From an uncultured Clostridium sp. (lineage in GTDB: Bacteria; Bacillota; Clostridia; TANB77; CAG-508): 35,681 nucleotides of DNA. Positions 1 through 7,624 of the stretch are shown here, piece after piece. Each line of letters opens with the position of its first letter. Position 1 is the stretch's first letter. The notes below the pieces were generated by a model. The model worked only from the letters and a program-made list of their open reading frames with translations. It had not been told where the DNA came from and ran no database searches. The stretch covers positions 1 through 35,681 of the forward strand of contig CAMBEE010000016.1 of assembly GCA_945865665.1 (NCBI GenBank), read 5' to 3'. A program made the position numbers and the translations under genes.

Positions 1-223
1 AATGATCCATCAATTTATTTTAGAAATTCTTATGTTGTGTAATGAACCGAGAAAACGTTTCAAATCATATACATATATACATTTCTTTAGTGAGCATTCC
101 TCAGTTATTTATTTAAGATTTTCTATTTTTCACTTCAATCAAACGAATACAATATCAAATATATATAATCCTTAAGGGGGGCAACTTATACACAAAAATT
201 TTCTTAGGTTGTGGATTGTAACA
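1..223 (+). repeat. Dispersed non-coding element, copy 1 (left end cut by window start)
   Basis: This stretch aligns by eye along almost its whole length with 15600-15826, and more loosely with 23402-23650. Shared blocks include TGAGCATTCCTC, TTTTCTATTTTTCA, ATACAATATCAAATATA and CCTTAAGG, followed by a right end resembling ATTGTAAC. It has no convincing ORF. The window begins inside the element, so its left terminus is not seen. It could be a MITE-like element or a structured RNA family. Confidence 0.75.
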
Positions 224-241
224 ATAAACAAAAAATATATG

Positions 242-274
242 AAAAAAGTCCATAAAATCTATGGATTTTTTTTC
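242..274. terminator. Hairpin with T-run, probable bidirectional terminator
   Basis: The arms AGTCCATA (247-254) and TATGGATT (260-267) pair with one G-T wobble around a 5-base loop. A T-run follows on the plus strand, and an A-run precedes it, giving a T-run on the minus strand. It lies between element copy 1 and the DnaJ gene promoter. Confidence 0.5.
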
Positions 275-280
275 AAATTA

Positions 281-289
281 TGATATAAT
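281..289 (+). promoter_or_regulatory. Extended -10 promoter for the DnaJ-type gene
   Basis: TGATATAAT at 281-289 is an extended -10 (TGN-TATAAT). No good -35 box sits at the expected distance, where the terminator-like hairpin lies. The distance to the ATG at 321 gives a leader of about 25 bases. Confidence 0.45.
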
Positions 290-320
290 GTACCTACCTG
301 ATTTTTAGGGAGGATGTTAA

Positions 321-1187
321 ATGAAATACAAAGATTATTATAAAATATTAGGGCTTGAAACAAGCCGAGTTTCAATAGAAGATATAAAAACAGCATATAG
401 AATGGCAGTAAAGAAAAACCATCCTGATTTAAATGTGGGAGATAGCTTAGCTGAAGAAAAAATAAAAGATATAAACGAAGCATATAGAACACTGTCAACA
501 CCAGCTTCAAAGAGAAAATATGATAGAATATGGAATTCTAGAAATAATGCTAAAAATTATCAAAATTTTAAAGGAAAAAATATTTTTAGTATGTTTTTAG
601 GTGATATGGGAAAAGATGCTGAAGAAAAAGCATCAAAGAAAAATCCTGTAAAAGGTGAGAATATTGATACAGAAATTAGAGTAAGCTTAGAAGATGCTTT
701 TTATGGTTTGGAAAAGAAGATTTCTTTAAGGACTGTAGAAGGAAAGATGAAAACATTTGAAGTTAAAATACCAGAGGGAATACGCAACGGAGAAAAAATA
801 AGACTTATAGGTCAAGGAAAAAAAGGTGTTAATGGTGGAAAAAATGGAGACTTGCTTATTAAAATAAATATAGAAGATAATAAAATGTTTAGGTTATATG
901 GAAGTGATTTGTGTACAGATTTAAAATTAACACCATGGGAAGCAGCGTTAGGAACAAGAGTTGATGTTAAAACAATTGATGGAGAAACAAAAGTGTATGT
1001 ACCACAAGGAATACAAAGCGGTGAAAAAGTAAGAATTCCAAGTAAAGGTTATAAAGATGGAAAAGGTGGACGAGGAGATTTAGTTGCAGAGGTTAAAATA
1101 ATGGTTCCAAAAAAACTGGAACTTGATGAACAGGAAATGTTTGAAAAGCTTAAAGAAATGTCAACATTTAATCCAAGAAATGATTAA
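321..1187 (+). CDS. DnaJ-type co-chaperone without zinc finger (CbpA-like)
   Basis: Hsp40 co-chaperone expected to stimulate DnaK ATPase activity and deliver unfolded clients in the cytoplasm. The 288-residue protein starts with a J domain (about residues 4-70) carrying the invariant HPD at 34-36. A linker rich in Lys, Asn, Gly and Phe follows. From about residue 115 there are two DnaJ C-terminal substrate-binding domains (DTEIRVSLEDAFYG, then LKLTPWEAALGTRVDV). The CxxCxGxG zinc-finger repeats of classical DnaJ are absent, so it is a class II J protein like CbpA and probably not the main DnaJ of the grpE-dnaK operon. The ATG is preceded by AGGGAGG at good spacing. The next gene has its own promoter, so this gene is likely monocistronic. 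Confidence 0.88.
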   Translation: MKYKDYYKILGLETSRVSIEDIKTAYRMAVKKNHPDLNVGDSLAEEKIKDINEAYRTLSTPASKRKYDRIWNSRNNAKNYQNFKGKNIFSMFLGDMGKDAEEKASKKNPVKGENIDTEIRVSLEDAFYGLEKKISLRTVEGKMKTFEVKIPEGIRNGEKIRLIGQGKKGVNGGKNGDLLIKINIEDNKMFRLYGSDLCTDLKLTPWEAALGTRVDVKTIDGETKVYVPQGIQSGEKVRIPSKGYKDGKGGRGDLVAEVKIMVPKKLELDEQEMFEKLKEMSTFNPRND

Positions 1188-1232
1188 AATATGTCAAAAC
1201 ATAGAAAAACTTTACATAATTAAATAAAACTA

Positions 1233-1261
1233 TTGACAAGAGCCTTGAAATTGGCTATAAT
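1233..1261 (+). promoter_or_regulatory. Consensus sigma-A promoter of the VirD4-type locus
   Basis: A perfect TTGACA (1233-1238) is followed by exactly 17 bases and a perfect TATAAT (1256-1261). Transcription would begin near 1268, about 54 bases before the ATG at 1322. It probably drives the two small genes and the coupling ATPase as one unit. Confidence 0.8.
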
Positions 1262-1321
1262 TGTAGGTAGTGATGTAACAAAAGATGAACTATGGATTGT
1301 ACATAGAAATGAGGTGTAGAA

Positions 1322-1840
1322 ATGGACAATATACAAGGAAAACATTTTAGTATAACAGATCCAAAAGGAGTAAATACTGTTATATATCAAGTTAATAAAA
1401 CTGAAAAAGAATTTTTAAAAGAATATCCTAAATATACTGTTGAAAGACTTGACCACACAGAGGAAATAAGAGGAGATTTTAATAAAAAGACTTTTTATGT
1501 TGAAAATCCATCTAAGGATGGAAACAGATTGGTAATTTTATCTTTTGGTGATGATAGAGTTGTTATTAATACAGGTATATTGATGAATGATGAGGTTAAA
1601 ATAACAAAAAAACCAACACCATTTAAATTTACTACATTATATTCAGAAGAAGATTCAGAATATAAAGAATTTAAATATACGCCAAATTTGAAGAGACCAA
1701 TTTCAATTATAGACCCAGAAACAACAGAAGAGATAAAACCAACACTTTATTTTGATGAGAAATCAAATGAAGTAAAAGGAAAATGTAAATTAAAACCGTA
1801 TAAATCTTATTTTGCATTTGAGATAAGAGACGAAGAATAA
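1322..1840 (+). CDS. Uncharacterised 172-residue acidic/lysine-rich protein
   Basis: I do not recognise a family. The 172-residue protein is soluble and highly charged, with no signal peptide or membrane segment, and alternates short hydrophobic beta-like stretches (RLVILSFGDDRVVINTGIL near residues 69-87) with Lys/Glu-rich segments. It contains no cysteine except one near the C-terminus. It starts with ATG after GAGGTG and is the first gene behind a consensus promoter. It is followed 15 bases later by another unknown gene and then by a VirD4/TraG-type ATPase. That context suggests a link to the ATPase, perhaps as a substrate, chaperone or accessory factor, but this is inference from position only. 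Confidence 0.7.
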   Translation: MDNIQGKHFSITDPKGVNTVIYQVNKTEKEFLKEYPKYTVERLDHTEEIRGDFNKKTFYVENPSKDGNRLVILSFGDDRVVINTGILMNDEVKITKKPTPFKFTTLYSEEDSEYKEFKYTPNLKRPISIIDPETTEEIKPTLYFDEKSNEVKGKCKLKPYKSYFAFEIRDEE

Positions 1841-1855
1841 GGAGGAGAAGCCCAA

Positions 1856-2155
1856 ATGGCAATTAAATCAAAGGATGTAAAAACTATTCCGGCAGGAAAT
1901 AATGATAAAATTTCTGTTAATGGAATTGAATTTAGTAACATTATAGAAAAAGATAAATTTGAAATGAAAGCAGCTCAAAAAGGTGTAAAAATTGAAGTTT
2001 TAAGTACTGAATTAACAGAAAATATGACTATTAAAGCTATAGATGATACTGTTATTGATTTTGAAACAAGAAAACAACAATTAAAAAATAATCCAAAACT
2101 TGCAAAATATTTAAAAGAAAAAAGCAAAGATATGGATGCAGATAGAGCAATGTAG
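1856..2155 (+). CDS. Uncharacterised 99-residue lysine-rich protein
   Basis: I do not recognise a family. The 99-residue cytoplasmic-type protein has no membrane segment or cysteine. Its C-terminal third (about residues 68-95, FETRKQQLKNNPKLAKYLKEK onward) looks helical and very basic. The start is well supported by AAGGAGGAG upstream of the ATG. It begins 15 bases after the preceding unknown gene and ends 28 bases before the coupling ATPase gene, so all three are probably co-transcribed. The small size and the position before a VirD4-type protein would fit an accessory or substrate protein, which is inference only. Confidence 0.7.
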   Translation: MAIKSKDVKTIPAGNNDKISVNGIEFSNIIEKDKFEMKAAQKGVKIEVLSTELTENMTIKAIDDTVIDFETRKQQLKNNPKLAKYLKEKSKDMDADRAM

Positions 2156-2183
2156 TATACTAAAGAATAGTAGGTGATTTTTA

Positions 2184-2669
2184 ATGAATTACAAAATAGA
2201 GGGAGCAATAAGAAAGAATAAAAAAAGTTTTATAATATGTGCAATACTATGGCTTTTATTAGTCATAGTATTTGTTGCGCCTTTTTCATATAGTTTGTTT
2301 CAAGCAACAAACGAATTAGGGAAAGTATCGCTAGAAACATTTATAGAGCAACTTTCAACTAATATTTCAAATCCATTTGGAACATTGGGTGGAATATTTG
2401 AACAAGGTGCAACACATAATTTTATATCAACATTACTTGGATTTTCTGTTATATATTTAGTTGTATTTTTTATTGGATTTGCTAAGTCAGCACCAAAAAA
2501 TAGATATACAGATATTGAGCATGGTTCAAGTGACTGGAGTCAACGAGGAGAACAATATCAAATATTAAGCAAAAATAAAGGAATTATACTTGCTGAAGAT
2601 AATTATTTACCACTAGATAAACGTGGAAATGTAAACGTTTTGGTAGTTGGACGGTTCAGGTTCTGGTAA
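2184..2669 (+). CDS. N-terminal membrane part of VirD4/TraG-type coupling ATPase (frameshifted)
   Basis: N-terminal portion of a type IV coupling protein split from the rest by a frameshift. Two membrane segments are visible, at about residues 17-40 (FIICAILWLLLVIVFV) and 83-106 (FISTLLGFSVIYLVVFF), the usual anchor of VirD4/TraG proteins. The normal reading NVNVLVVG leads into the P-loop, but one extra base then puts the ribosome into RFRFW and a stop. With one base removed near 2652 the frame continues smoothly into GGSGSGKS and the downstream ORF, giving about 679 residues. The start has a weak site (TAGGTG) upstream of ATG. It is either a real inactivating mutation or a sequencing or assembly error. 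Confidence 0.8.
   Translation: MNYKIEGAIRKNKKSFIICAILWLLLVIVFVAPFSYSLFQATNELGKVSLETFIEQLSTNISNPFGTLGGIFEQGATHNFISTLLGFSVIYLVVFFIGFAKSAPKNRYTDIEHGSSDWSQRGEQYQILSKNKGIILAEDNYLPLDKRGNVNVLVVGRFRFW
2646..2655 (+). other. Single-base frameshift inside the Walker A codons
   Basis: The bases read GTT GGA C GGT TCA GGT. Ignoring one base (most simply C2652) restores VVG-GSGSGKS across the two frames. There is no X-XXY-YYZ slippery heptamer and no obvious downstream stimulatory hairpin, so programmed frameshifting is not favoured. Confidence 0.8.
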
Positions 2670-4224
2670 ATCTGCATCATATTCAATACCAAATGCTTAT
2701 CAATGTTTGGGTTCATATGTGTTTACTGACCCAAAAGGTGAGCTTTATGATAGAACAGCGGGATATTTAAAAGAACAAGGTTATGATATTAAAGTACTAA
2801 ACTTAGTAAGACCACAATATAGTGATGGATATAATCCGCTAATGCATATATCATCAGAATTAGATGTTGATGTTATTGCAAATACAATAGTTAAAGGACA
2901 AAAAACTGATAGCGGTTCAGACCCATATTGGGATGATATGGCAGAAATGTTGCTAAAAGCATTAATATATTATTTAATAGCAACAAGACCAGAAGAAGAA
3001 CAAAATTTAGCAAGTTGTGCAGAATTGGTAAGAGCAGCAAATAAAAATGGTGGAAGTAACTTACTTTCAGATTTAATGAGCCAATTACCATATGACCATC
3101 CAGCAAGAATGTATTATAAATCAATAGAAATAGCGCCAGAAAAAACATATGGTTCTATATTAAGTTCTTTGCAGTCAAAACTTGGTAAATTTGACTCAAA
3201 AGAAATAGCTGAATTAACATCAACAGATACTATAAATTTTGAAGAAATAGGAAGCAAAAAAACTGCGGTATATGTAATATCATCAGATACTCACACAGCA
3301 TACGACTTTTTATTAACAATATTCTTCTCGCAAATGATACAACAATTATATGATTATGCAGACCAAAATGGTGGTAAACTTCCAGAAAGAACATATTTTA
3401 TATTAGACGAATTTGCAAATATAGGAAAAATACCTGACTTTGATAAAAAGATATCAACATCAAGAAGTAGAGGAATCTCATTTAGTGTTATTTTACAAAA
3501 TATTGACCAATTAGAAGCTGTATACGAAAAATCTTATGAGACAATAATGGGTAACTGTGATACGCATGTATTTTTAGGAAGTAACTCATTTAAAACAGTT
3601 GAATATTTTTCAAAACAACTAGGTGAAAAGACTATAGATAGAGATAGCATTTCAATAAATAAGGATAAACAAAATCATAGAACTGGTAAGAGTGTATCTG
3701 ATCAAATTATGGCTAGAGCACTTATGACGCCAGATGAATTAAGAAGATTAGATAATGATTTGTGTATTATTTTTGAAAAAGGTTTAAAACCAGTTAAAGC
3801 TAATAAATATTATTATTTTAAACATCCTATGGCTAAAGATATGGCAAAATGTGAAATCAGTCATAATGATATTGGAGAAATTGATAGAGGAACATGGAGA
3901 AAATATAATCCATATAATCCTTATGTTGAGGAAAAAGATGAAAAATCAGTTGAAAATTTAAATATTGAGTCTTTGGATGATTTGTTTGAAGATGATAATG
4001 TAAAAGAAGAAAATAATAATATTAAAAATAATTTAAATGTGCCTAAAGATGAGAAAAAATCAGAAGAAATAACAAATTCGTTGGATGATTTCTTAGATTT
4101 AAATATGCAAAATGATGATAATGCACCTATGCTCCCTCAAGATGATGAAGAGGATACATATGATTTACAAAAGGAATTAGAGGCTAAATTTGATGAGTTA
4201 TTTGGTCCATTGGAAGATGATTAA
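2647..4224 (+). CDS. VirD4/TraG-type coupling ATPase, motor part (CD1115-like)
   Basis: ATPase part of a type IV secretion coupling protein, the family that hands DNA or protein substrates to a conjugation channel at the membrane. The visible features are the P-loop GSGSGKS immediately at its start, a conserved TDPKGELYDRTAGYL block, Walker B in YFILDEFANIG, and the LQNIDQLEAVYEKSYETIMGNC and MTPDELRRLDND blocks typical of the clostridial CD1115-type VirD4 proteins. A long acidic Asn/Asp/Glu-rich tail (about the last 95 residues) contains two similar motifs, SLDDLFEDD and SLDDFLDLN. The TTG at 2647 is not a credible start: the true protein begins at 2184 and the frames join near 2652. No relaxase, VirB4 or other conjugation gene lies in the window. 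Confidence 0.85.
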   Translation: MDGSGSGKSASYSIPNAYQCLGSYVFTDPKGELYDRTAGYLKEQGYDIKVLNLVRPQYSDGYNPLMHISSELDVDVIANTIVKGQKTDSGSDPYWDDMAEMLLKALIYYLIATRPEEEQNLASCAELVRAANKNGGSNLLSDLMSQLPYDHPARMYYKSIEIAPEKTYGSILSSLQSKLGKFDSKEIAELTSTDTINFEEIGSKKTAVYVISSDTHTAYDFLLTIFFSQMIQQLYDYADQNGGKLPERTYFILDEFANIGKIPDFDKKISTSRSRGISFSVILQNIDQLEAVYEKSYETIMGNCDTHVFLGSNSFKTVEYFSKQLGEKTIDRDSISINKDKQNHRTGKSVSDQIMARALMTPDELRRLDNDLCIIFEKGLKPVKANKYYYFKHPMAKDMAKCEISHNDIGEIDRGTWRKYNPYNPYVEEKDEKSVENLNIESLDDLFEDDNVKEENNNIKNNLNVPKDEKKSEEITNSLDDFLDLNMQNDDNAPMLPQDDEEDTYDLQKELEAKFDELFGPLEDD

Positions 4225-4239
4225 ATTTTATAAATTAAA

Positions 4240-4280
4240 GAGATAAAGTGGTTTAATGAATGGCTTTATCTTTTTTTTTG
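4240..4280 (+). terminator. Intrinsic terminator after the coupling ATPase gene
   Basis: AGATAAAG (4241-4248) pairs perfectly with CTTTATCT (4264-4271) and is followed by a run of T. Confidence 0.8.
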
Positions 4281-4399
4281 TTTTATTTTTGTGTGAACAA
4301 AAGTTTTTATGAAATTTTGTTATGTTCGCTTGTTTTTTGTAATTAATTGTTATATAGTATGTGTTATATTTAAATGTCAATTAGTAAGGAGAAATAAAG

Positions 4400-5488
4400 A
4401 TGAAATTTGTACACATAGCTGATATGCACTTTGACAGTCCATTTGTAAACCTTTCAGACAAAGATGGACTAGGAGATTTAAGAAGACTAGAACAAAGAAA
4501 AGTATTCAAAAAAGTAACAGAATATATAAAAGAAAATAATATAAAATACTTATTTATTTCAGGGGATTTATATGAGCAAAAATATATAAAAAAATCAACA
4601 ATAGAATATATAAATAATTTATTTAAAGAAATTCCAGAAACAAGAATATTTATATCACCGGGAAATCACGACCCATATACAAAAAATTCGTATTATAATA
4701 AGTTTTATTGGAATGAAAATGTAAAAATATTCACATCAAAAATAGAAAAAATTGAATGTGAAGATGCAAATATTTATGGATATGGTTTTGATGATTTTTA
4801 TTGTAAAAAATGCGGAATAGAAAATGTTGAATTGGAAGATAGAAATAAATTGAATATATTAGTAATTCATGGAACATTAGATGGCGGTGCAATAGAAAAT
4901 AGTGAATATAATCCTTTATCTTCAAAGATGTTGAAAGAAAAAGGATTTGACTATGTTGCTTTAGGACATATTCATAAACTAGATTATAATAAAGAAGAAA
5001 ATCAAAATATTGTATATCCGGGCTCAACAGCATCATTAGGATTTGACGAACTTGGTAAACATGGAATGATAGTTGGAGAATTGGAAAAAGAAAAAATAAA
5101 TTTAGAATTTGTTCCATTAGATGAAACTGAATTTAAATTATTTGATTTGGATATTACAGAAATAATTTCAAAAGAAGAATTAATTGAAAAAATAAATGAA
5201 ATAAATTTTGAAGAAAATAATTTAATTGAAATTATTTTAACAGGAAAAAGAAATTTTGAAATTGACAGATATGAATTATATAAATTAATTTCAAATGATA
5301 AAGTGATTAAAATAAAAGATAAAACAAAAATAAATTATGATTTAGAAAAATTATCAAATGATACTACTTTAAAAGGTTTATTTGCTAAAGAAATGCTGGC
5401 AAAATTAAATGAAGAAAATATTTCTGAAGAGCAAAAAGAAATAATAGAAAAAGCAGTTGAAATTGGAATAGAGGCATTAGGGATTTAG
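4400..5488 (+). CDS. yhaO: YhaO-like (SbcD-type) metallophosphoesterase, DNA repair exonuclease
   Basis: Probable nuclease subunit of an SbcCD/Mre11-Rad50-like DNA-processing complex. The N-terminal calcineurin-like phosphoesterase fold shows all metal-binding motifs: DMH at 8-10, GD at 55-56, GNHD at 88-91, a later histidine in VIHGTLDG, and GHIH near residue 190. At 362 residues it fits the YhaO/DnaJ-independent SbcD family, with a Lys/Glu-rich C-terminal helical part that probably contacts the partner ATPase. The ATG has AAGGAG at good spacing. The gene for the partner YhaN-like ATPase begins 84 bases downstream, separated by a REP-like hairpin. Family assignment is firm. The exact substrate is not deducible. 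Confidence 0.85.
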   Translation: MKFVHIADMHFDSPFVNLSDKDGLGDLRRLEQRKVFKKVTEYIKENNIKYLFISGDLYEQKYIKKSTIEYINNLFKEIPETRIFISPGNHDPYTKNSYYNKFYWNENVKIFTSKIEKIECEDANIYGYGFDDFYCKKCGIENVELEDRNKLNILVIHGTLDGGAIENSEYNPLSSKMLKEKGFDYVALGHIHKLDYNKEENQNIVYPGSTASLGFDELGKHGMIVGELEKEKINLEFVPLDETEFKLFDLDITEIISKEELIEKINEINFEENNLIEIILTGKRNFEIDRYELYKLISNDKVIKIKDKTKINYDLEKLSNDTTLKGLFAKEMLAKLNEENISEEQKEIIEKAVEIGIEALGI

Positions 5489-5534
5489 GGACGTTCCTTA
5501 AAATCCTTCTTTTAGGGATTTTGGGACAGTCCTC
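5489..5534. repeat. REP-like imperfect hairpin between yhaO and yhaN
   Basis: The segment GGACGTTCCTTAAAATCC (5489-5506) pairs imperfectly with GGATTTTGGGACAGTCC (5516-5532). The word TTAGGGATTT also occurs twice (5477-5486 and 5512-5521). A related GGGGGACAGGTCT word sits in the loop of the pcrA terminator near 12688. This resembles short extragenic palindromes that are scattered in many bacterial genomes. It may temper transcription between the two genes. Confidence 0.5.
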
Positions 5535-5572
5535 TGAATAAATGAAAAATAAAATAATGAGGAGGAAGTTTC

Positions 5573-7558
5573 TTGAAAATAAATAAATTAAAAATAAATT
5601 CTTATGGAAAATTAAAAGAAAAAGAAATAAATTTTAAAGACGGAATAAATTTAATATATGGACAAAATGAAGCAGGAAAATCTACATTAATTAAATTTAT
5701 TACTAATTCATTATATGGAATTTCAAAAAATAAAAAAGGAAAAGAAGTTTCAGATTTTGATAAATATAAACCTTGGTCTGGAGAAGAATTTTCTGGTAAA
5801 TTAGAATATGAACTAGATAATAAAGAAAAATATGAAATTTATAGAGACTTTAGTAAAAAAAATCCAAAAATATTTAATGAAAATATGGAGGATATTTCTA
5901 AAGAATTTAATATTGATAAAAATAAAGGAAATGAATTTTTTTATGAGCAAACAAAAATAGATGAAGAATTATTTTTATCAACACTTGCAATTAATCAAAG
6001 TGAAGTAAAATTGGAAGGTCAGGCTCAAAATTTTTTAATTCAAAAAATTGCAAACTTGGCGCAAACAGGTGACGATAGTATTTCATTTAAAAGGGTTATT
6101 GACAGAATAAATAGAAGACAATTAGATGAAGTAGGAAGCGAAAGGTCTAGGGAAAAGCCAATTAACATAGTTACAAGAAAATTACAAGAATTAAATGCAG
6201 AAAAGGAAAATCTAGAAAAATTTAAAAATTTTAAATATGAATATGAAGACCAGGAAAATGATTTAAAAGATGAAATTTTAAATTTGGAAAATGAAAATAA
6301 TTTTCTAAAAGAAATTAAGTTGCAAAAAGAAAATGAAAAAATTGAAAATGAAAAAATAAAAATAAAAGAAAATATTGAAAATGAAAATTTAGAAAAAATA
6401 AATTCTGTAAATAAAAAAATAAATGAATTAAAAATAAATAATAAAAATATTTTAGAAAAATATTTAAATAATAATTTGCAAAATAATTTAAAAAATAAAA
6501 ATAAAAAAATAAATAAAAATAAAATAAAAAATAATAAAAAAAAATTAAATATTATTTTTATTTTATTAATTTTAATTAATATTTTACAATTTATTTTTAT
6601 TAAAAACAATATTTTTAAATATATTTTTCTCCTTACAGTACCAACGTTTTCAATTTTTTACATATTTTTAATAAATAAAGAAAAAAATAAAATAAAAAAT
6701 AATGAAAAAATAGAAAAAAATAAATTTAATGAAATTAATTTACAATTAATTAATTTAGAAAATGAAAAAAAATTAATAGAAAATAATCAAAAAAATAATA
6801 GTGAAGAATTAAATAAAATAAAAAATAATTTAAATTTAAAAAATAATTTAGAAAAAGAAAAAATAAAAAATAAATATTTAAATAAAATAGAAAAAAATAA
6901 AATAAATATTTTTTTGGATTTAAATAATTTAGAAAAAATAAATTTTGAAATTGAAAAAATTCAAAATGAAATAAATAATAAAAAATTAAAATTGCATACT
7001 TTAAATTTAGACAAAAAAAATATAGAACCACAGTTAGATAATTTGTCAAAAATTGAAGAAGAATTAGTTAACAATAATGAGAAAATGTTAACCTTACAAA
7101 AATTAAATATGAGTATGAATTTAGCAAAAAACATTTTAAGCAATTCATATGAAAAAATGAAAAATTCAGTAACCCCTAAGTTTACAGAGAATTTATCTTA
7201 TAATATCTCTAGAATAACAGATGGTAAATATAACAAAGTAATGTTTAATGAAGAAGAAGGTTTAATTGTCGAATTACAAAATGGGGATTATATTCCGGTA
7301 AATAGATTTAGCATTGGAACTATCGACCAATTATATTTGTCATTAAGACTTTCTATGATTAATGAACTTTCTGATGAGACTGTTCCAATTTTCTTGGATG
7401 AGGCTTTTGCATTTTATGATGATGAAAGATTAAAAAATATTTTGGATTATTTAAACTCTAAATTTAGTAATAGACAAATTATTATTTTTACATGTACAAA
7501 TCGTGAAAAAAGTATTTTTGAAAATAAAAATATTGATTATAACTACATAGAGTTGTAA
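5573..7558 (+). CDS. yhaN: YhaN-like (SbcC/Rad50-type) AAA ATPase with coiled coil and two membrane segments
   Basis: ATPase partner of the upstream YhaO-like nuclease. The N-terminal lobe has the Rad50-like P-loop GQNEAGKST at 30-38. The C-terminal lobe has a signature-like RFSIGTIDQLYLSLRLSM and Walker B in VPIFLDEAFAF. Between the lobes is a long coiled coil interrupted at about residues 323-368 by two hydrophobic segments (LNIIFILLILINILQFIFI and YIFLLTVPTFSIFYIFLI), suggesting membrane attachment as in YhaN proteins. The coiled-coil DNA (about 6300-7060) is extraordinarily A-rich and encodes almost only Asn, Lys, Ile, Glu and Leu. Start is TTG after GAGGAGG. The 661-residue length is shorter than many SbcC proteins but the frame is intact. 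Confidence 0.82.
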   Translation: MKINKLKINSYGKLKEKEINFKDGINLIYGQNEAGKSTLIKFITNSLYGISKNKKGKEVSDFDKYKPWSGEEFSGKLEYELDNKEKYEIYRDFSKKNPKIFNENMEDISKEFNIDKNKGNEFFYEQTKIDEELFLSTLAINQSEVKLEGQAQNFLIQKIANLAQTGDDSISFKRVIDRINRRQLDEVGSERSREKPINIVTRKLQELNAEKENLEKFKNFKYEYEDQENDLKDEILNLENENNFLKEIKLQKENEKIENEKIKIKENIENENLEKINSVNKKINELKINNKNILEKYLNNNLQNNLKNKNKKINKNKIKNNKKKLNIIFILLILINILQFIFIKNNIFKYIFLLTVPTFSIFYIFLINKEKNKIKNNEKIEKNKFNEINLQLINLENEKKLIENNQKNNSEELNKIKNNLNLKNNLEKEKIKNKYLNKIEKNKINIFLDLNNLEKINFEIEKIQNEINNKKLKLHTLNLDKKNIEPQLDNLSKIEEELVNNNEKMLTLQKLNMSMNLAKNILSNSYEKMKNSVTPKFTENLSYNISRITDGKYNKVMFNEEEGLIVELQNGDYIPVNRFSIGTIDQLYLSLRLSMINELSDETVPIFLDEAFAFYDDERLKNILDYLNSKFSNRQIIIFTCTNREKSIFENKNIDYNYIEL

Positions 7559-7581
7559 AATTACTAAATTTGTAGTATAAT
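7553..7581 (+). promoter_or_regulatory. Probable promoter of prfA
   Basis: TTGTAA (7553-7558, overlapping the preceding stop codon), a 17-base spacer and a perfect TATAAT (7576-7581). A short inverted repeat, ATACC and GGTAT, overlaps the -10 and start region. The leader to prfA would be about 145 bases and would contain the direct repeat at 7625-7696. Confidence 0.5.
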
Positions 7582-7624
7582 ACCAAAAGGGTATAAAACT
7601 TGAAAAAATTTTATATGGAGATGT

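Noticed and set aside
1..320. Minus-strand ORF near the window start and possible genes inside the dispersed elements
   Set aside because: Frames are short, start without ribosome sites, and are not shared between copies of the element.
2640..2660. Programmed ribosomal frameshift in the coupling ATPase
   Set aside because: No slippery heptamer, no internal ribosome-binding-like stimulator and no strong downstream structure are visible at the join, so a mutation or error is more likely.
6040..6609. Long minus-strand ORF rich in Phe, Ile, Leu and Ser opposite the YhaN-like gene
   Set aside because: It is the complement of A-rich coiled-coil codons. It has no ribosome site, and its composition follows directly from the real gene.
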